From Cylicocyclus nassatus (taxonomy: Eukaryota > Nematoda > Chromadorea > Rhabditida > Strongylidae), in NCBI GenBank assembly GCA_958299035.1, contig CATQJL010000316.1, positions 47,613,585-47,677,584 on the forward strand: a stretch of DNA of 64,000 bases, read 5' to 3'. Positions 38,001 to 54,758 of this stretch are shown here, one piece after another. The position numbers were made by a program, and so were the translations under genes. Under the pieces are notes generated by a model. It had not been told where the DNA came from. It saw nothing but the letters and a program-made list of their open reading frames with translations, and made no database searches. Numbering within the stretch: position 1 is the first letter of the stretch; every line of letters starts with the position of its first letter.

Positions 38001-40117
38001 TTAAAATTCGGGACATTTCCGGAATCCGACGGGAATTCCGCGGAATTTTCGGAACATCGCCATAACTTCCTTCGTAACTCATGGATTCTGGATTAAAGGG
38101 AGGGTTATATTCAGCTCACTGAGGCGGATCTTTTGGCATCGCCTTACCGTATTTCTCGGTACGGCGGGTGTACGGCAGTAAGTGAATTTTTTTTAATAAT
38201 TATCTGAAATTCTATGGGGGGGGGATCGATGGTATAGGTCATGGTTGGTTCAAAAAAAACGAGCATATCTTGATGATGCCGTCGATGTTGTTGTTCTTCC
38301 TCTCTTTTATTTGTTTGATAGCTTCAAATTAGTACTTGTTTATTACTAAAACCGCTGGTGGGTACGAGTACAGATCGAATATTGTATTCATCAGCACGTC
38401 CCCTCCCTCGAAAGCAAAATTCAACTCCTATCATACACCTACCGTACCCCGAGAATTACAATAAGCCGATGTACTCAAAGATATGCCTCAATGAGCTGAG
38501 TATAACCCTTCTTTCATTTCAGAATCCATGCATTCCAAAGGAAATCATTCACAGAAATCTCGCACCTTCTGGGAGCGAGCGGTAATATATGAACACTTTC
38601 TTTCTAGCAAGTTTTTTCTTCAATCAGTTCTTTAGTTCAGAAAGAACGAGTGTATGTAGACTGTAGAATTTTTTGCTTGAAAGGTCACAAATGCAACTAT
38701 GTGAAATCCCATTTCGCCTATATTTTGCATCTAGAATGTACCAGTTTTTCTCATTTTCGCGTAGGGCATCTCAGGAATTGAACTGAATCAACAACCAATT
38801 AGGATGTGATCGAATCGAACTTATCTGACAGTTGACCACGCTCACTAATCTATTTATTGCAAACGAAGTGCACTACTACGCTCAGAAAGTCTAAGCGGAT
38901 AGCCATTCCATTGGTGAATAGTAAACAACTAATACAATCAAACATTCTATTAATCAATGGAAACAGTTCAATAAAAACATGAAACCATCGCCAAAAAAAC
39001 ATGATTTACAAATGCTCAATTTAAAACCAGCTTATTATTCTCCATAGATTACACTGTCAATTTCTTTTAAACTCATTTACTATATTTTGATGTTGGATTT
39101 CAGAGTCAAAACGCTAGACTCATACTGGAACGACGTCTATGTGAGGCCTTATGTTCGATGTGGACCATTTATTGTAGGAGTTGCCGTTGGATACCTCTTG
39201 AACCATTTTACTCGCAATAGAAAGGACAACAGATATGACATGCCAAAGGTACATTGTTTGAATTTGAGTACAATTGTTTCGGCTTGTGTTACGACTCCAT
39301 TTCAAACTTTTTTCTCAAATACAGAAACATGTCATCCTCGGCTGGAGCATCTCCACGGTTCTTGGACTTTACTCAATATTTGGTCTGTACAATTACGCAC
39401 GGACCGGCGACATCTCCGACTGGTGGAGAGCTTTGTACGTACTTTGCGGAAGGCATGCGTATGCTGTTTCCTTAGGATGGGTCGCTTTCGCTTGTGCCAC
39501 GGGCAATGGAGGTATATTGACACGATATTTCTCTGTCTTGCAACCTTTCATTCAACTGGCTTGGCGGCTGGAAAGCGGGGCTTTGCAACCTAGTCAAGGC
39601 AGATCGCGCCCGCGACGCAGTCTGCGTCTCTTCGCGCGCACGCTCTCTGACCATTATGTGATCTCAGTTAGGTGACGAAGCCCGCCTTCCAGCAGCCAAG
39701 CCAGTTGAATCAAAGGGTACGTTGGAATAACATTTTTAGGACCCGTTGGCACTTTCCTTGGTTGGAAGTTCTTCATGCCTCTGTCAAGAATAACTTTTTG
39801 CGCATACCTCCTTCATCCTATTATGCTACAAATTTATAATTTGAGTCGACCTCAGCCATTTCACTACACGACGTTCTTCCAAATGGTAGGTCAAAATCAA
39901 AAAGAGAATGCTTCAAAGAAAGAACGCTTTTCAGTTTCAACACACATGCGAAGCAATTTTTGTCTCCTACCTAGTAGCGTTCTTTTTCGCTTTGGCTTTT
40001 GAAAAGCCATTCACAGTTTTTGATGAGATGATCATTCCTGTGAAGTCTCGAATAAAGAGGAAGAAGTCAATTGAACTCAAAGTTACAAATGGAGAAACGG
40101 AACCATTAAAAGCATGA
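29089..40117 (+). CDS. nrf-6: NRF-6-like multipass membrane acyltransferase (NRF domain plus acyltransferase-3 domain)
   Basis: Family members are predicted membrane acyltransferases; C. elegans nrf-6 acts in lipid/yolk transport and fluoxetine response. About 803 residues from 21 exons: 29089-29149, 29201-29331, 29384-29487, 29814-29899, 30734-30782(?), 32908-33016, 33066-33170, 34048-34175, 35021-35138, 35191-35297, 35472-35548, 35613-35709, 36316-36412, 36479-36589, 36642-36804, 37287-37369, 37421-37543, 39104-39248, 39325-39511, 39740-39885, 39935-40117. The N terminus is a signal peptide (MLCRAFPLISLLIASPLVLF). The Cys-rich NRF domain has LDAMGKVPSG, GQYCLAHLEA and GVCMPDTC. The acyltransferase domain opens with CLHGIRFLSMCWIILGHTYY, and hydrophobic helices follow. 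Codon phases agree except at 30782/32908, where a short exon is missing. The exon at 34048 ends in a GC donor. The last helix is followed by a Lys-rich tail; AATAAA lies at 40138. Confidence 0.93.
30148..30172 (+). other. G-quadruplex-type run in nrf-6-like intron
   Basis: GAGGGAGGGGAGGGAGGG and flanking Gs give at least four closely spaced G-tracts on the plus (sense) strand of an intron. This is a sequence motif only. Confidence 0.4.
33558..33854 (+). mobile_element. 297-bp non-autonomous Helitron in an nrf-6-like intron
   Basis: It starts A^TCTTATATATAAAGCTGAATG and ends GGAGCCGGGTAAGCCATCTAG^T, with a GC-rich hairpin-forming stretch (GGGCCGGGCGGAGCC) just inside the 3' end. It shares termini and body (GATCCGGACCAAACTTGGCA) with the larger element at 49899-51005. 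The tandem TGTATGTATGTC run near the 5' end is part of the family. It lies in the intron 33171-34047. Confidence 0.8.
37155..37255. mobile_element. Palindromic element, partial copy, in an nrf-6-like intron
   Basis: It shares GACGCAGACTGCGTC, GCCTTCCAGC and GCCAGCCAGTTAA with the fuller copy at 39552-39710 in a later intron of the same gene. The GCGCGCGCGCGGGAGAGACG stretch corresponds to that copy's CTCTTCGCGCGC on the opposite strand. Confidence 0.5.
39552..39710. mobile_element. 159-bp palindromic element in an nrf-6-like intron
   Basis: The ends ATTCAACTGGCTTGGCGG and the reverse complement of CTGCCAAGCCAGTTGAAT-type sequence are inverted repeats (right end CCAAGCCAGTTGAAT at 39710). Pairing extends to GCTGGAAAGCGGGGCTT / AAGCCCGCCTTCCAGC. 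The core is CGCGACGCAGTCTGCGTC. It sits in the intron 39512-39739. Confidence 0.65.
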
Positions 40118-40137
40118 TTGTGTACAGTTTATTGTTG

Positions 40138-40143
40138 AATAAA
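40138..40143 (+). terminator. Poly(A) signal of the nrf-6-like gene
   Basis: AATAAA lies 21 bp after the stop codon (40115-40117). The short 3' UTR is normal for nematodes. Confidence 0.7.
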
Positions 40144-40697
40144 TTTTATTTCCACATTTTGAAGACGCAAAACTATAAAGTAGACTGCGCTCTCACTTGA
40201 ATACATGGGAGAAACGAAAAATCTAGTTCTCGAAAATCAAAAACTTTGCTAAGAAAAGCTATCGGAGTGCTGATATTGTGGTAACACCTTTTAACGATAT
40301 AATAGATGCAGAGTGCCAAATTCACGGAATCTGCCGAAATTTGCACTGCTGTATTTAGAATGTTTACAAACGAATGTATATACATAGTTATTGCGCACTA
40401 GACTTTCAGACCTTAGAATATCTGTCCCTAGGTAGGCCGAAAGAAATCAATGAAATTGTCCCACACAAAAGTGATCTTCGTTCTGTTTGCTTAGAGAATG
40501 GAATACAAGAAAATTTGCGGTTTATATGGTCATGTCCTAGTTTTTGACTTCTTTTAGCAACTGGATAGCTAAGAAAAATTTTGACGAAGCATTTCTTAGT
40601 CGTTTATGCCTGCGCGAAATTACTGATTTTTTCCTTTATAGCTTTTAAATAGACGAATCAGTATGCTTGTTGGAACTAGAAACAAACTAATCGACAT

Positions 40698-40703
40698 TTT
40701 ATT
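40698..40703 (-). terminator. Poly(A) signal of the small minus-strand gene
   Basis: TTTATT on the plus strand reads AATAAA on the minus strand, 84 bp past the stop codon at 40787. The two convergent genes therefore end about 0.56 kb apart. Confidence 0.6.
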
Positions 40704-40786
40704 ACAAACTCTCATATTTTAGAGCCATTGATTTTTGCAACAGTTGTATCAGATGTACGTTTTGATCTGTTATGTAATTTACAGCT

Positions 40787-43700
40787 TCAATAAAGATCGG
40801 CTATAGCGTTCTCATCATCCTGTTCGTCAAGCGTCGGTAAGTCGTTCGTTTCGTATAATACACAGTTCTTCTCGTTGATGCGAACCTCAAAATTCCAAAT
40901 TCATAAAGTCAGAAAAAAACACTAGAGTTTCTGCTACTAGAAGGGATTAGCAAATTCAAGTCAGTGTAGCTACTTTAGATACTCTTGCAACAATGATAAA
41001 TTCTACTGGTGGTCTGTTTCTGTCATTCTAATCATCTTCATAATAGAAATCTAGTGCTTGAGCTTACTTTTAACTTTGGATCAGCTTTCGTAGATTGGAT
41101 CTGTGATTTGCTTTTATCATTATCTGATTTCATTGCTTCCATATCTTTCTCGAGCTGTGCCTTTCTCGTCTAAACGATCATACCTCCAGTAAAAATTAGT
41201 AGAGAGGGGAGTCAAAAATAAAAGTGGATGAATGTTGAGCAAGTAAAGCAACGATTTTTTGATTTGAAGCAGATTTGCCAGTGTGTCCTACAGATGGAAA
41301 AGTCAAGCTCATCATTAATTTACAGACGTGTCAGCTCCCATGCGTCAACTATCCTAACTTTGCAATCGTAGGTACGACGATATCATTTTTAAAGTTTGAG
41401 CATGGATGGAGATATGGATGTCGACATAGTATGGTCTAGTAGATTTTTCGCTCAAAATAGGGTGTTTGCGGTGCCGAGATTTGCGGCTAAATCCCGCGTG
41501 AACAAATATCGTCCTTTCACCCCATTGTAGCGGGCACGCAGCCTCAGACGCTTTCCCGCGAAGCGGTTTTGACCGCGGCGCAGGGTCGATACGGCCGATC
41601 AACTGTCCATCCGTCCGCTGCCACAGGAATCGGTAAGTTTTTGATAATTCCTCTATATTTTTGCTTGCAGGTGGCAACAAAAGGATAGAAGGTGAGTTGA
41701 GAAAGTCTGTTAAGTTTATTTATAAGTTAGTTGTTTGCTGAAAAAGCTGACTTCCCAATAAGCGCTATGTCAGCCAGTTTTTTTTCGAATTTTCGTTCAT
41801 GTAGTCAATATTACACTCATTAATAAACTTAAAAGACTTTTTCAATTTACCTTCCATCCTTTTGCTGCAATCTGCAAGCAAAAAGATACAGAAATTATCC
41901 AAAACTCATCAATTCCTGTGGCAGCGGACGGTGAACAGCTGATCAGCCGTATCGACCCTGCGCCGCGGTCAAAACCGCTTCGCGGGAGAGCGTCTGAGGC
42001 TGCGTGCCCGCTACAACGGGGTGAAAGGACGATAGCTACGCCTGTAATGCCGGCCACTTGCGCGCGCAGAATGCCGGCATTACTGGCGTACTCGGTACTT
42101 GTTAAAGGCAGTTTTTTTTATCCTCGCATGCGTCCCGCTTAAGCAGGATCTGCTTTTCTTGTCAGATGTCTCCATGTCATCCTATCTGAGGCAAGGTCTT
42201 CGTTTATACCAAGTTCTCGCAGGTCGGCCTTGATTCTGTCCATCCACCTCATCTTAGGTCAACCTCTGGGCCTTTTGCCTGGTGCCTCCACAGCCAAAGC
42301 CAACTTGGTAATGTGACTTTCATCCCTTCTGCGCACATGCCCATACCATCGTAACCTCTTTTCCTGCATTTTCTGGGTGATTGGAGCTACTTCCATTCGC
42401 GCTCGTATAGTGTCATTGCAGATGTGATCCTTCAGTGTGACTCCTAAGGTCCATCGTAGCATCCTTGTTTCCATGACACTGAGCTTGCGCTCCTCGTTTC
42501 GCCTACACGGCCAGCATTCACTGCCATACAGTGCTGCTGGGCGGATAACGGTCCGGTACAGTTGGGACTTAAGTTTGATTGCACTGGCATTCGTCTGTCT
42601 CACAGAACTCCTGTTAATGCTCTCCATTTCATCCATGCTGTGTTCATCCTGCTTGCGACCTCCTCTTGTAGGCCTCCCTCCGCCGAGATACGACTGCCTA
42701 GGTACTTGTATGACGTTGTCTTCTTTAGCTTCACCATCTATGCTTATGGTACCTGGAGTTTGCTTCCCCACTTCCAGATATTCTGTCTTCCTAGTGTTGA
42801 GCTTCAGCCATACAACTTTAGCCTGTTTTTCCAGTTTTGCACCTCGTCTTGTAGCTCCTTTCTAGTACTTGCTATCAAGACCACATCATCTGCGTAGAGA
42901 AGTGTCCAAGGGGGTTCACGTCTGAGCGGTTCCATCACGGCGTTCATCACAGTGATGAAGAGCAAGGGAGAGAGAACTGAACCTTGATGTACTCCAACCT
43001 TGATTTGGAGTTCTTTCGATTGCCCTGCAGCTGCTAGTACGTGGCTTGACGCGTTGTGGTAGATCAACTTTATCTACTGTACGTACTCTTCTGGCACCCT
43101 GTGTTTCCGGGCCCACCATATGACTTCATGGGGCACCTTGTCGAAGGCTTTCTCCAGGTCCGGGAATGCTGCATGCAATTCCTTCTGCTTCTCTCTGTAT
43201 TTCTCCATCACTATACGAGCGGGGTGGATTGAATCAATTGTACCTACTCCTTTCACGTCCGCACTGATTCGGTGACAACTCTATGATATCTCAAAGGCGT
43301 GTTTCGTTTACTCGCTCGAAGATTTTTAGAGTGTGGCTCATCAGTCGGATTGGTCGGTAGGATGCGCAGTCTGCTACGTCCTCCTTTATTCTTCCGCATC
43401 GGGATGGTCGTGCTGGTGTACCAGTCGCGAGGCATACTCTTGCTCCTTATGATTTGATTGAGGAGGCTTGTTAGCCATGAGGCTCCGGTCTTACGGCCAG
43501 CCATACTTCCTCTTCCGTGACTGCTGGTAGTACTGGCCCTTTTATGGGACTGGCTTCTGAGATAGAGTTGATGGTGCGGCCTATGGTGGCCATCTCCTCG
43601 AAGTAGGTTCTCCATCTTTCGGTAATGTCCTCTGGTTTTCTTAGCGTCTTACCAAGTTAGCAAGTATTGTTAAAGGCAGTGTCCGGGCAAAAACTCGATT

Positions 43701-45015
43701 TCTAGGAAATCCACTTACCAGGGGTTATCCGCAGCTGAATCCGAAAATCCACATTAGACGCAAAAACGTCGAGAACATGCGTTTTCCAAAGCCGTACAAT
43801 ATGAAATTCGACGGTCCCCGCCAGGCAGAGAGCAGAGTCGCTGCGGGACGCTACGATTTCAACTGTTGCGGCATGCGTACTCTGCCGCATTGCAGGAACT
43901 CGGGCAGCTCGGAGGACCCCGCCCCAAGGCGTGAGTTCCCCCAATTTCTGCTCGTTTTTTTGCTTTAGGTGATCGTTATGATGTCGCACTTGCGCGTTGT
44001 TGTGTCTGAGGAGGGCACTCTCGCATGGCACTGAAATCCCAAAACCCCCATCTTGCCTGGACATTGCCTTTAATGCGCAAATTTGGCCGTGGAGGCTCAG
44101 CACCACCGCATGCACACTACATTGAGCAGAAAACCTACAGGCCCTGTAAAATCTAATTGCCCGCGCCTTGCCTTGAACACTAGCGTAAGCGAGCGGTGAT
44201 CGCGGATGACTGTAGATGTCCGCAATTTTTCAGGAATTTCCTGTCAGTTTCCACACTGTTTCCAAAAATGCAAAGCATATTTAACCAGAACTTCCTTCAA
44301 AAGTTTGAAAAAAAATGTGCGAAATGGGTGTGCGCTCATTGTCCTTAGCGCCTCGGGACCCAACGTTCCGAGCCGCTTCGCGCGTTGGTGTTCAAAGTGA
44401 TGCGTGGGCAATTGGATTTTGAAGCGTCTGTACTAGATTATACTGAATCTGCTGCTACTGACTGAAGCGTCTGTATAGGGGAATCCGCCTTTGAAAAAAA
44501 AAGCTTGCTTGGCAAATCCGACCCTCCAGGCATGGATAAGCTTACGTTCGTACATTAGTCTGGAAGATGGCATGCGGGAGCGAGTCAAAACTGTTTCCTA
44601 CCTGAGCAATCTCATCTATGTTGCCCATGTGTTTCACAAGTGAAGGAGGAACTACAACACCATCATCTGCAGCCTTCTTTTGGAGATTTGCGACATCGTT
44701 GGGAGCTTTGTTTGACTGCTGCTCCTTCTTTGCAAATCTCGATATTGGGTCTTCATCGTCCTGGGTTTTCGCTATGTCATGGTGCACGATGCTGTAATTA
44801 TTTACGATAGAATAAAAACTATTCAGTCTTCTGAAAACTCAAAACTCAACGGTGCCATTTTAGGAGTTTTCCCAGCAGCTATCTGGAACACTCGCAGTGT
44901 TGAACAAATTTGTCAGCAGATAACTAACTTTGTTTCCCAGTGCGTCGTGTTGTCCTGTCGGGGTTGCTGCCGATGGAGACAAAGAGGTCTTTTGAGTACT
45001 CGTAGAAGAAGGCAT
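40787..45015 (-). CDS. Unrecognised 173-residue charged protein, five exons
   Basis: I do not recognise the family. Five minus-strand exons join in phase with an ATG and a stop: 45015-44929, 44882-44839, 44791-44602, 41169-41068, 40885-40787 (522 nt). The first ATG follows an in-frame TAG. Introns 1 and 2 are 46 and 47 bp; intron 3 (3.4 kb) holds a retrotransposon, a TTAA element and a foldback. The protein opens with a Ser/Thr-rich segment (MPSSTSTQKTSLSPS), then PLSFDIVHHDIAKTQDDEDP, a Lys/Gln-rich stretch, PPSLVKHMGNIDEIAQ and a likely helical KAQLEKDMEAMK. It ends in acidic LPTLDEQDDENAIADLY. No signal peptide or membrane segment is seen. It is probably soluble, perhaps an adaptor or scaffold; that is a guess. 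It is convergent with the nrf-6-like gene. Confidence 0.75.
41495..42045. repeat. Foldback element in intron 3 of the small gene
   Basis: The left arm (41495-41715: GTAGCGGGCACGCAGCCTCA, CGCGAAGCGGTTTTGACCGC) is mirrored in the right arm (41830-42045: GCGGTCAAAACCGCTTCGCG, TGAGGCTGCGTGCCCGCTAC). The centre is near 41770. Both arms contain an A-rich stretch near CTTTTGTTGCC/TTTTGCTGCAA that is less well conserved. Confidence 0.7.
42113..43666 (-). mobile_element. 5'-truncated RTE-type non-LTR retrotransposon, degenerate
   Basis: On the minus strand, fragments of reverse transcriptase follow in order: SLLNQIIRSKSMPRDWY, DLEKAFDKVPHEVIWWA, GVHQGSVLSPLLFI, and the catalytic-site string LLYADDVVLIA, then KTEYLEVGKQ and YGSECWPCR. 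These match the RTE/BovB-type reverse transcriptase layout. Frameshifts and stops separate the blocks, and the endonuclease domain is absent. A 14-bp direct repeat (TTGTTAAAGGCAGT) flanks it at 42099-42112 and 43667-43680. The run of A on the minus strand at 42113-42120 fits a 3' tail. Confidence 0.85.
43674..44069. mobile_element. TTAA-flanked 396-bp element, target of the RTE insertion
   Basis: It has TTAA at 43670-43673 and 44070-44073. The ends AGGCAGTGTCCGGGCA and TGCCTGGACATTGCCT are inverted repeats. The left TTAA plus the first seven bases of the terminus (AGGCAGT) are duplicated at 42102-42112 by the RTE insertion. It lies in intron 3 of the small gene. Confidence 0.8.
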
Positions 45016-45783
45016 CAGCTAACATAACGAGTCGGCATTTAGTTTGGAAGGAGTAAAGGATACCTTTGATTTGGTGGAGGGCCTGTTTGACATGCCTTTA
45101 GCTGTGCAGATATAAGCAGATATTATTGTGGATGTGCATAGATAGATTACAATATCTAAAATTGAGGAGTCAGTTATCTGATACATCTCAAATATCAGGG
45201 AAATGCATCAGTAACTCACGTATTAGGTTATTACGTAACCACAGTAGTATGTACCTAAAGACTCCAACAATCTGCGAACATTCACTCACATGAGAAATGT
45301 TTTTGCAAGAAGAAGTCTCGCAGTTTTCCTGCCAAGTGGAGGTGTACGTGCGGTTGGTTATCGCTATCCCCGTTCCCTCTCGTGATGGATAGGGAGACAT
45401 AAGGAAGCATGTGAGGACAAAAGAAGAGAGAAACTGCAAGGACCTATTGCCACCGCTACCTGACACCAATGGTATAGTTTCAGTCAGGGTCGCGAAAGAG
45501 GTATGGCACTAGCCAGGCACGACCTGCCCACTGAACTTTGTCCATTGTCACTACCCTCTATCACCATATACCTACCGCAAGCAAGACAGAGCGACCCTAC
45601 CAAACAAAATGAGTATAGGCGATTCATAGCACGCCAAAACTGCGGACGTATCGGCGTCTCTCTTATCGGCAGTTCTTTCGTTTCTATTATCTTCTGCTAT
45701 CTCTCCCATGCACGAACTGTCTTGGCCGGACGCAACGGCGCCCAATCTTTGCCTATCATGAATCTGCATACTAATCTTGTAGC

Positions 45784-45929
45784 GGGTGGGGGACATTAGG
45801 TCGCCGAAAAAGGGCGGTCCCCGCGGTCATTTGCGACAAACACGCACCCTTGTACATGCGCGGACATGCGTTCCTGCAGGGAATCCGTGCGGGACTCTTC
45901 CAAATTCGGCGACCTAATGTCCTCCACCC
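45784..45929. mobile_element. 146-bp element with a 9-bp target duplication (Mutator-like)
   Basis: A perfect 9-bp duplication, TCTTGTAGC, lies at 45775-45783 and 45930-45938. The termini GGGTGGGGGACATTAGGTCG and, reversed, GGGTGGAGGACATTAGGTCG are inverted repeats extending to CGCCGAA. A 9-bp duplication is the mark of Mutator-like elements. There is no coding capacity. Confidence 0.8.
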
Positions 45930-45996
45930 TCTTGTAGCGAGTCAAATAACCTCTATGCGCCAAGTTTCAGCAAAATTTGAGATTCTTGGTCATTAA

Positions 45997-46326
45997 AGGC
46001 ACCGTCCATCCAGATTTTCGACTTCTACTCTTTGTCGATTCAGGGCCTTCTCATGTCCCTGATTCCGAATATGAAGTCGAGAATGCGCGAAAACCCCGAC
46101 AATCCCCGTTCCGGAGAGCCCACAGGCCGGCTTTCCGGACGGTGATTGGATGGGCGCGCACAAATGGGCGGGCATGGATGGGGGAGGGCGGGCACGGATG
46201 GGGGTCCTCGTGCATCTTCGCTATTCCGAAGCGATTTTCTCGCCTCCGAAGCGGCAATTTGTAGGGGGCCCGACTATTGTATGCTGCCAAAAGCTCAATA
46301 CCCTCAACGTAGGGTGGAAGGTGCCT
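45997..46326. mobile_element. TTAA-family element, 330 bp
   Basis: TTAA at 45993-45996 is paired with TTGA (one mutation) at 46327-46330. The termini AGGCACCGTCCATCC and, reversed, AGGCACCTTCCACCC belong to the same family as 101-1489. The interior carries GGATGGGGG/GGGCGGGCATGG repeats and GC-rich stretches. Confidence 0.6.
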
Positions 46327-46599
46327 TTGAGCTACCTGTAGCCGTTTTTGAAGATGTACATTCGATTTTGAGTCAAGCAAGTTTTCTTTCACAACACCTG
46401 GGATGGGGGAATGCTACTGCCGTCAGGCAGCGCCTTCGCGAACAACTTGTCTTCTCACATGCTGCTGCTTGCCGTGTAGGAACAGGAATTCGCAGAGGCT
46501 GTTTGATGGCTCTATTCGTTCGTTTAACCGGTCAAAATCCATCCTTGTGCATGTCGATAATATGCTAGCGAGTTGCGCGTGAGGATGACCACGGGGCTG

Positions 46600-46860
46600 C
46601 ACGTCAGGAGGTACGCCGCGCGCGGCGGCCGCTCCGCCGCGCAAACGCGTTCGAGTCTTGGGGCCCACAAAACCCCCGCTGTTGAAGATTCCCCGCGGCA
46701 AAAACAGGGGGGTGGGGAATACATGAATGGATGCCTTAAGTAACATTGCGCCAGGAGCGCTGCTGTTGTATCGGCTGAAGTAGATACGTTGCGGCGTCGC
46801 TTCGCGGAAATTTCGCGCCGATCGTACCTCCTGACCGTTCCCCTGGCCACAGAATGGTAT
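46600..46860. repeat. Interspersed repeat copy B (homologous to 24.09-24.34 kb)
   Basis: It has the same order of blocks as copy A: CCCACAAAAC, GCGGCAAAAACAGG, GGCGTCGCTTCG, TTCGCGCCGATCGTACCTCC. A NotI-like GC-rich run (GCGCGCGGCGGCCGCTCCGC) lies at its left edge. Confidence 0.6.
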
Positions 46861-46861
46861 A

Positions 46862-47895
46862 GCCATAATTTCCGCGCAATTGTTGTTAGCAACGCTGGAG
46901 CAGTGTATTAAGCGTCAAATTCACCAAGCCATAAATTCCTGCACTTGGAGCGACCACCTCGACTTATTTACCTGGCAAAACGAAACGAAAGCAAATTCTT
47001 CGAAGTAACCATGAAATCAACTCACGCGTGGTTGTTAATGAGATATTCTAGTGACATGCATGAGATAAGATCGCAACCACTTGAAAGAGGAAATGAAACT
47101 GCTATGGGGTAGACTGCGAAATCGCTTTACTCATACACCATGTGATAAATTCTGAACTTGATCTAGTTCTGCAAAGCCTGGAGTGCGGTCGATTGATGAA
47201 TGTGATGCTCAGCAACAGAGATCGCATAATCGCCAAGGTTTTAATGGGTTAATCACAGATGCCATTTCTGGATTTATATGTGACAGTGTCTACTAATACT
47301 CTAAGCGATCGAATATGTAATGACTTCGCTATGATGCAATGGGAACAAGCCCTTGAATCCTCTTTTATTTGACATCTGAACCTTGATCAGATTGAAATAA
47401 TCCCTTCCGTTAGCAGGTCTGCTTGACAAAGACAGCAGCCAACTTCAAGTGTTTGAAAAGAGTGGAGGCCTCTATAGTCGAGCTCATTTTTTACGAATTC
47501 CCGTCCCCGCCGCTTTAAAGTGAAAAGTCTGACACTTTTGATGATAAGTCATTTCTTATGACTTGTCGAGATCGAGACTGAATAGCGTTCTTGCTCAAAA
47601 TCAACAATATCGTCCTGCATTAGTCGGTTGCAGTCGCTGTAGGACAAAGCGGACGAACCTTCATTGATGTACATTCGAGCTGAGCCTAAGAAATCTAGCT
47701 AAGAGTGGTGATTTCAATTTTGAACATGGACATTCGCATGCGGCAGTAAATCACGGTCTTATTGCAATCAAGTTACTCCAAAAAAGAGGACCGAGCAGCG
47801 AGAACATACATTAAATCAACGCGAAAGACTCAAGTGTGGTATCTGCTGTCTGCTGTATGGTGTCTGCTCTACCAAACAGAAATAGCGCGAGAGCC
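46862..47895. other. Intergenic, between hda-2-like and the small gene
   Basis: About 1 kb of AT-rich sequence with no supported gene or repeat. Confidence 0.35.
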
Positions 47896-47897
47896 GA

Positions 47898-47903
47898 TTT
47901 ATT
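47898..47903 (-). terminator. Poly(A) signal of the hda-2-like gene
   Basis: TTTATT on the plus strand gives AATAAA on the minus strand, 146 bp past the stop codon. Confidence 0.5.
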
Positions 47904-48048
47904 TCTTTTTCAGTTATTAAAACATGTCAATTTCCAAATAATATGATCAGATCACTATGTTGAAGGAGAATACCCGATTAGATGCTTGAGAACAAAATCA
48001 TATAGTGTTGAGATGATGCACATTTACGACACTAGTATGAAACTATGG

Positions 48049-53851
<5,803 letters not shown>

Positions 53852-54758
53852 GTATTCCTGGAGCATCAAGATGATCACGATTACGAACCAAATTCGAATT
53901 TTCAGTAGAATGGAATGCTACATCCTTGATTCAAATAAGAGACTTGATAGAAAACAAATTTTATTTTTATAACGGCAAAAACGAAACAAGGCTTAACGAT
54001 GACAGAGCTTGGCATCGTTTGGCAAAAATAAATTAAAACTGACATTTAAGTACGATTTGGCCTCTAGTGCAAAGAAAATGCCTTCAAACATACATCTGAA
54101 CTGTCCTGCTAGTAAAGCCATACAAACAGACGATAGCTCTGGACAGCTGGTCAAGTACTTTACAAAGCAGCTTCCATGTGAACAAGCCATAAAATCCTTA
54201 CAACCATGCAGCACAATCTGATCAGTAAAAAGATGGGAGAATCAGCACGACATAAGGTACAAAAATCAGCATATGAAGAGTTAGAAAGGCTTATGATCAG
54301 TGAGCGAAGTAGCGAGCTGCCAATTCGATTATTCAGTAATTACAAGCTTTCTCAAAAACTTCTCCACACTCAAAATCGCTCACTGCATAACGCCCTAAAA
54401 CTCGGCTAGAAAGTTTGCGTTGACAATATACCCGTGGAAGTCACATAAGAAACATGTTCGAACGCCGAGCTAATAGTAGAAGAATATTACAGTGGAGTTA
54501 TGTAAAGAACACAATCAACACGTACGTTAAGTGAGTGGAGAGACTACTTGTATTTGGATATAGCTGGATTTAAAGCAACGTGAAAAGCAGAATTTAATTA
54601 AAATCAACTGTTCTCACAGAAACGTTTAAGCATGTGATGGTACAGGCAGATAGAAAGATTCCATATGATACAGTTTGACTGCAGATCAAATCAAAAGCAA
54701 AGTTCAAAGCTCGCCGCAAGGAGATGGCGGTTATTGACTGGACAATCAGCAATGGTTT
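53852..54758. other. Intergenic between swsn-7-like and hda-2-like genes (0.9 kb)
   Basis: It holds the 3' UTR of the upstream gene and the promoter of the downstream one. The sequence read on the minus strand as ATTAAA at 54598-54593 could be a poly(A) signal. At 0.9 kb the gap is long for a typical nematode operon (about 100 bp), so co-transcription is not indicated by spacing. Confidence 0.4.

Noticed and set aside
38532..38583. Extra nrf-6-like exon (TTTCAG acceptor, GTAATA donor)
   Set aside because: Inserting it breaks codon phase between 37543 and 39104, and the peptide does not resemble the family.
54009..54409. Plus-strand frames between swsn-7-like and hda-2-like genes
   Set aside because: No recognisable domain or splice-linked exons; they lie in the presumed 3' UTR and promoter interval.
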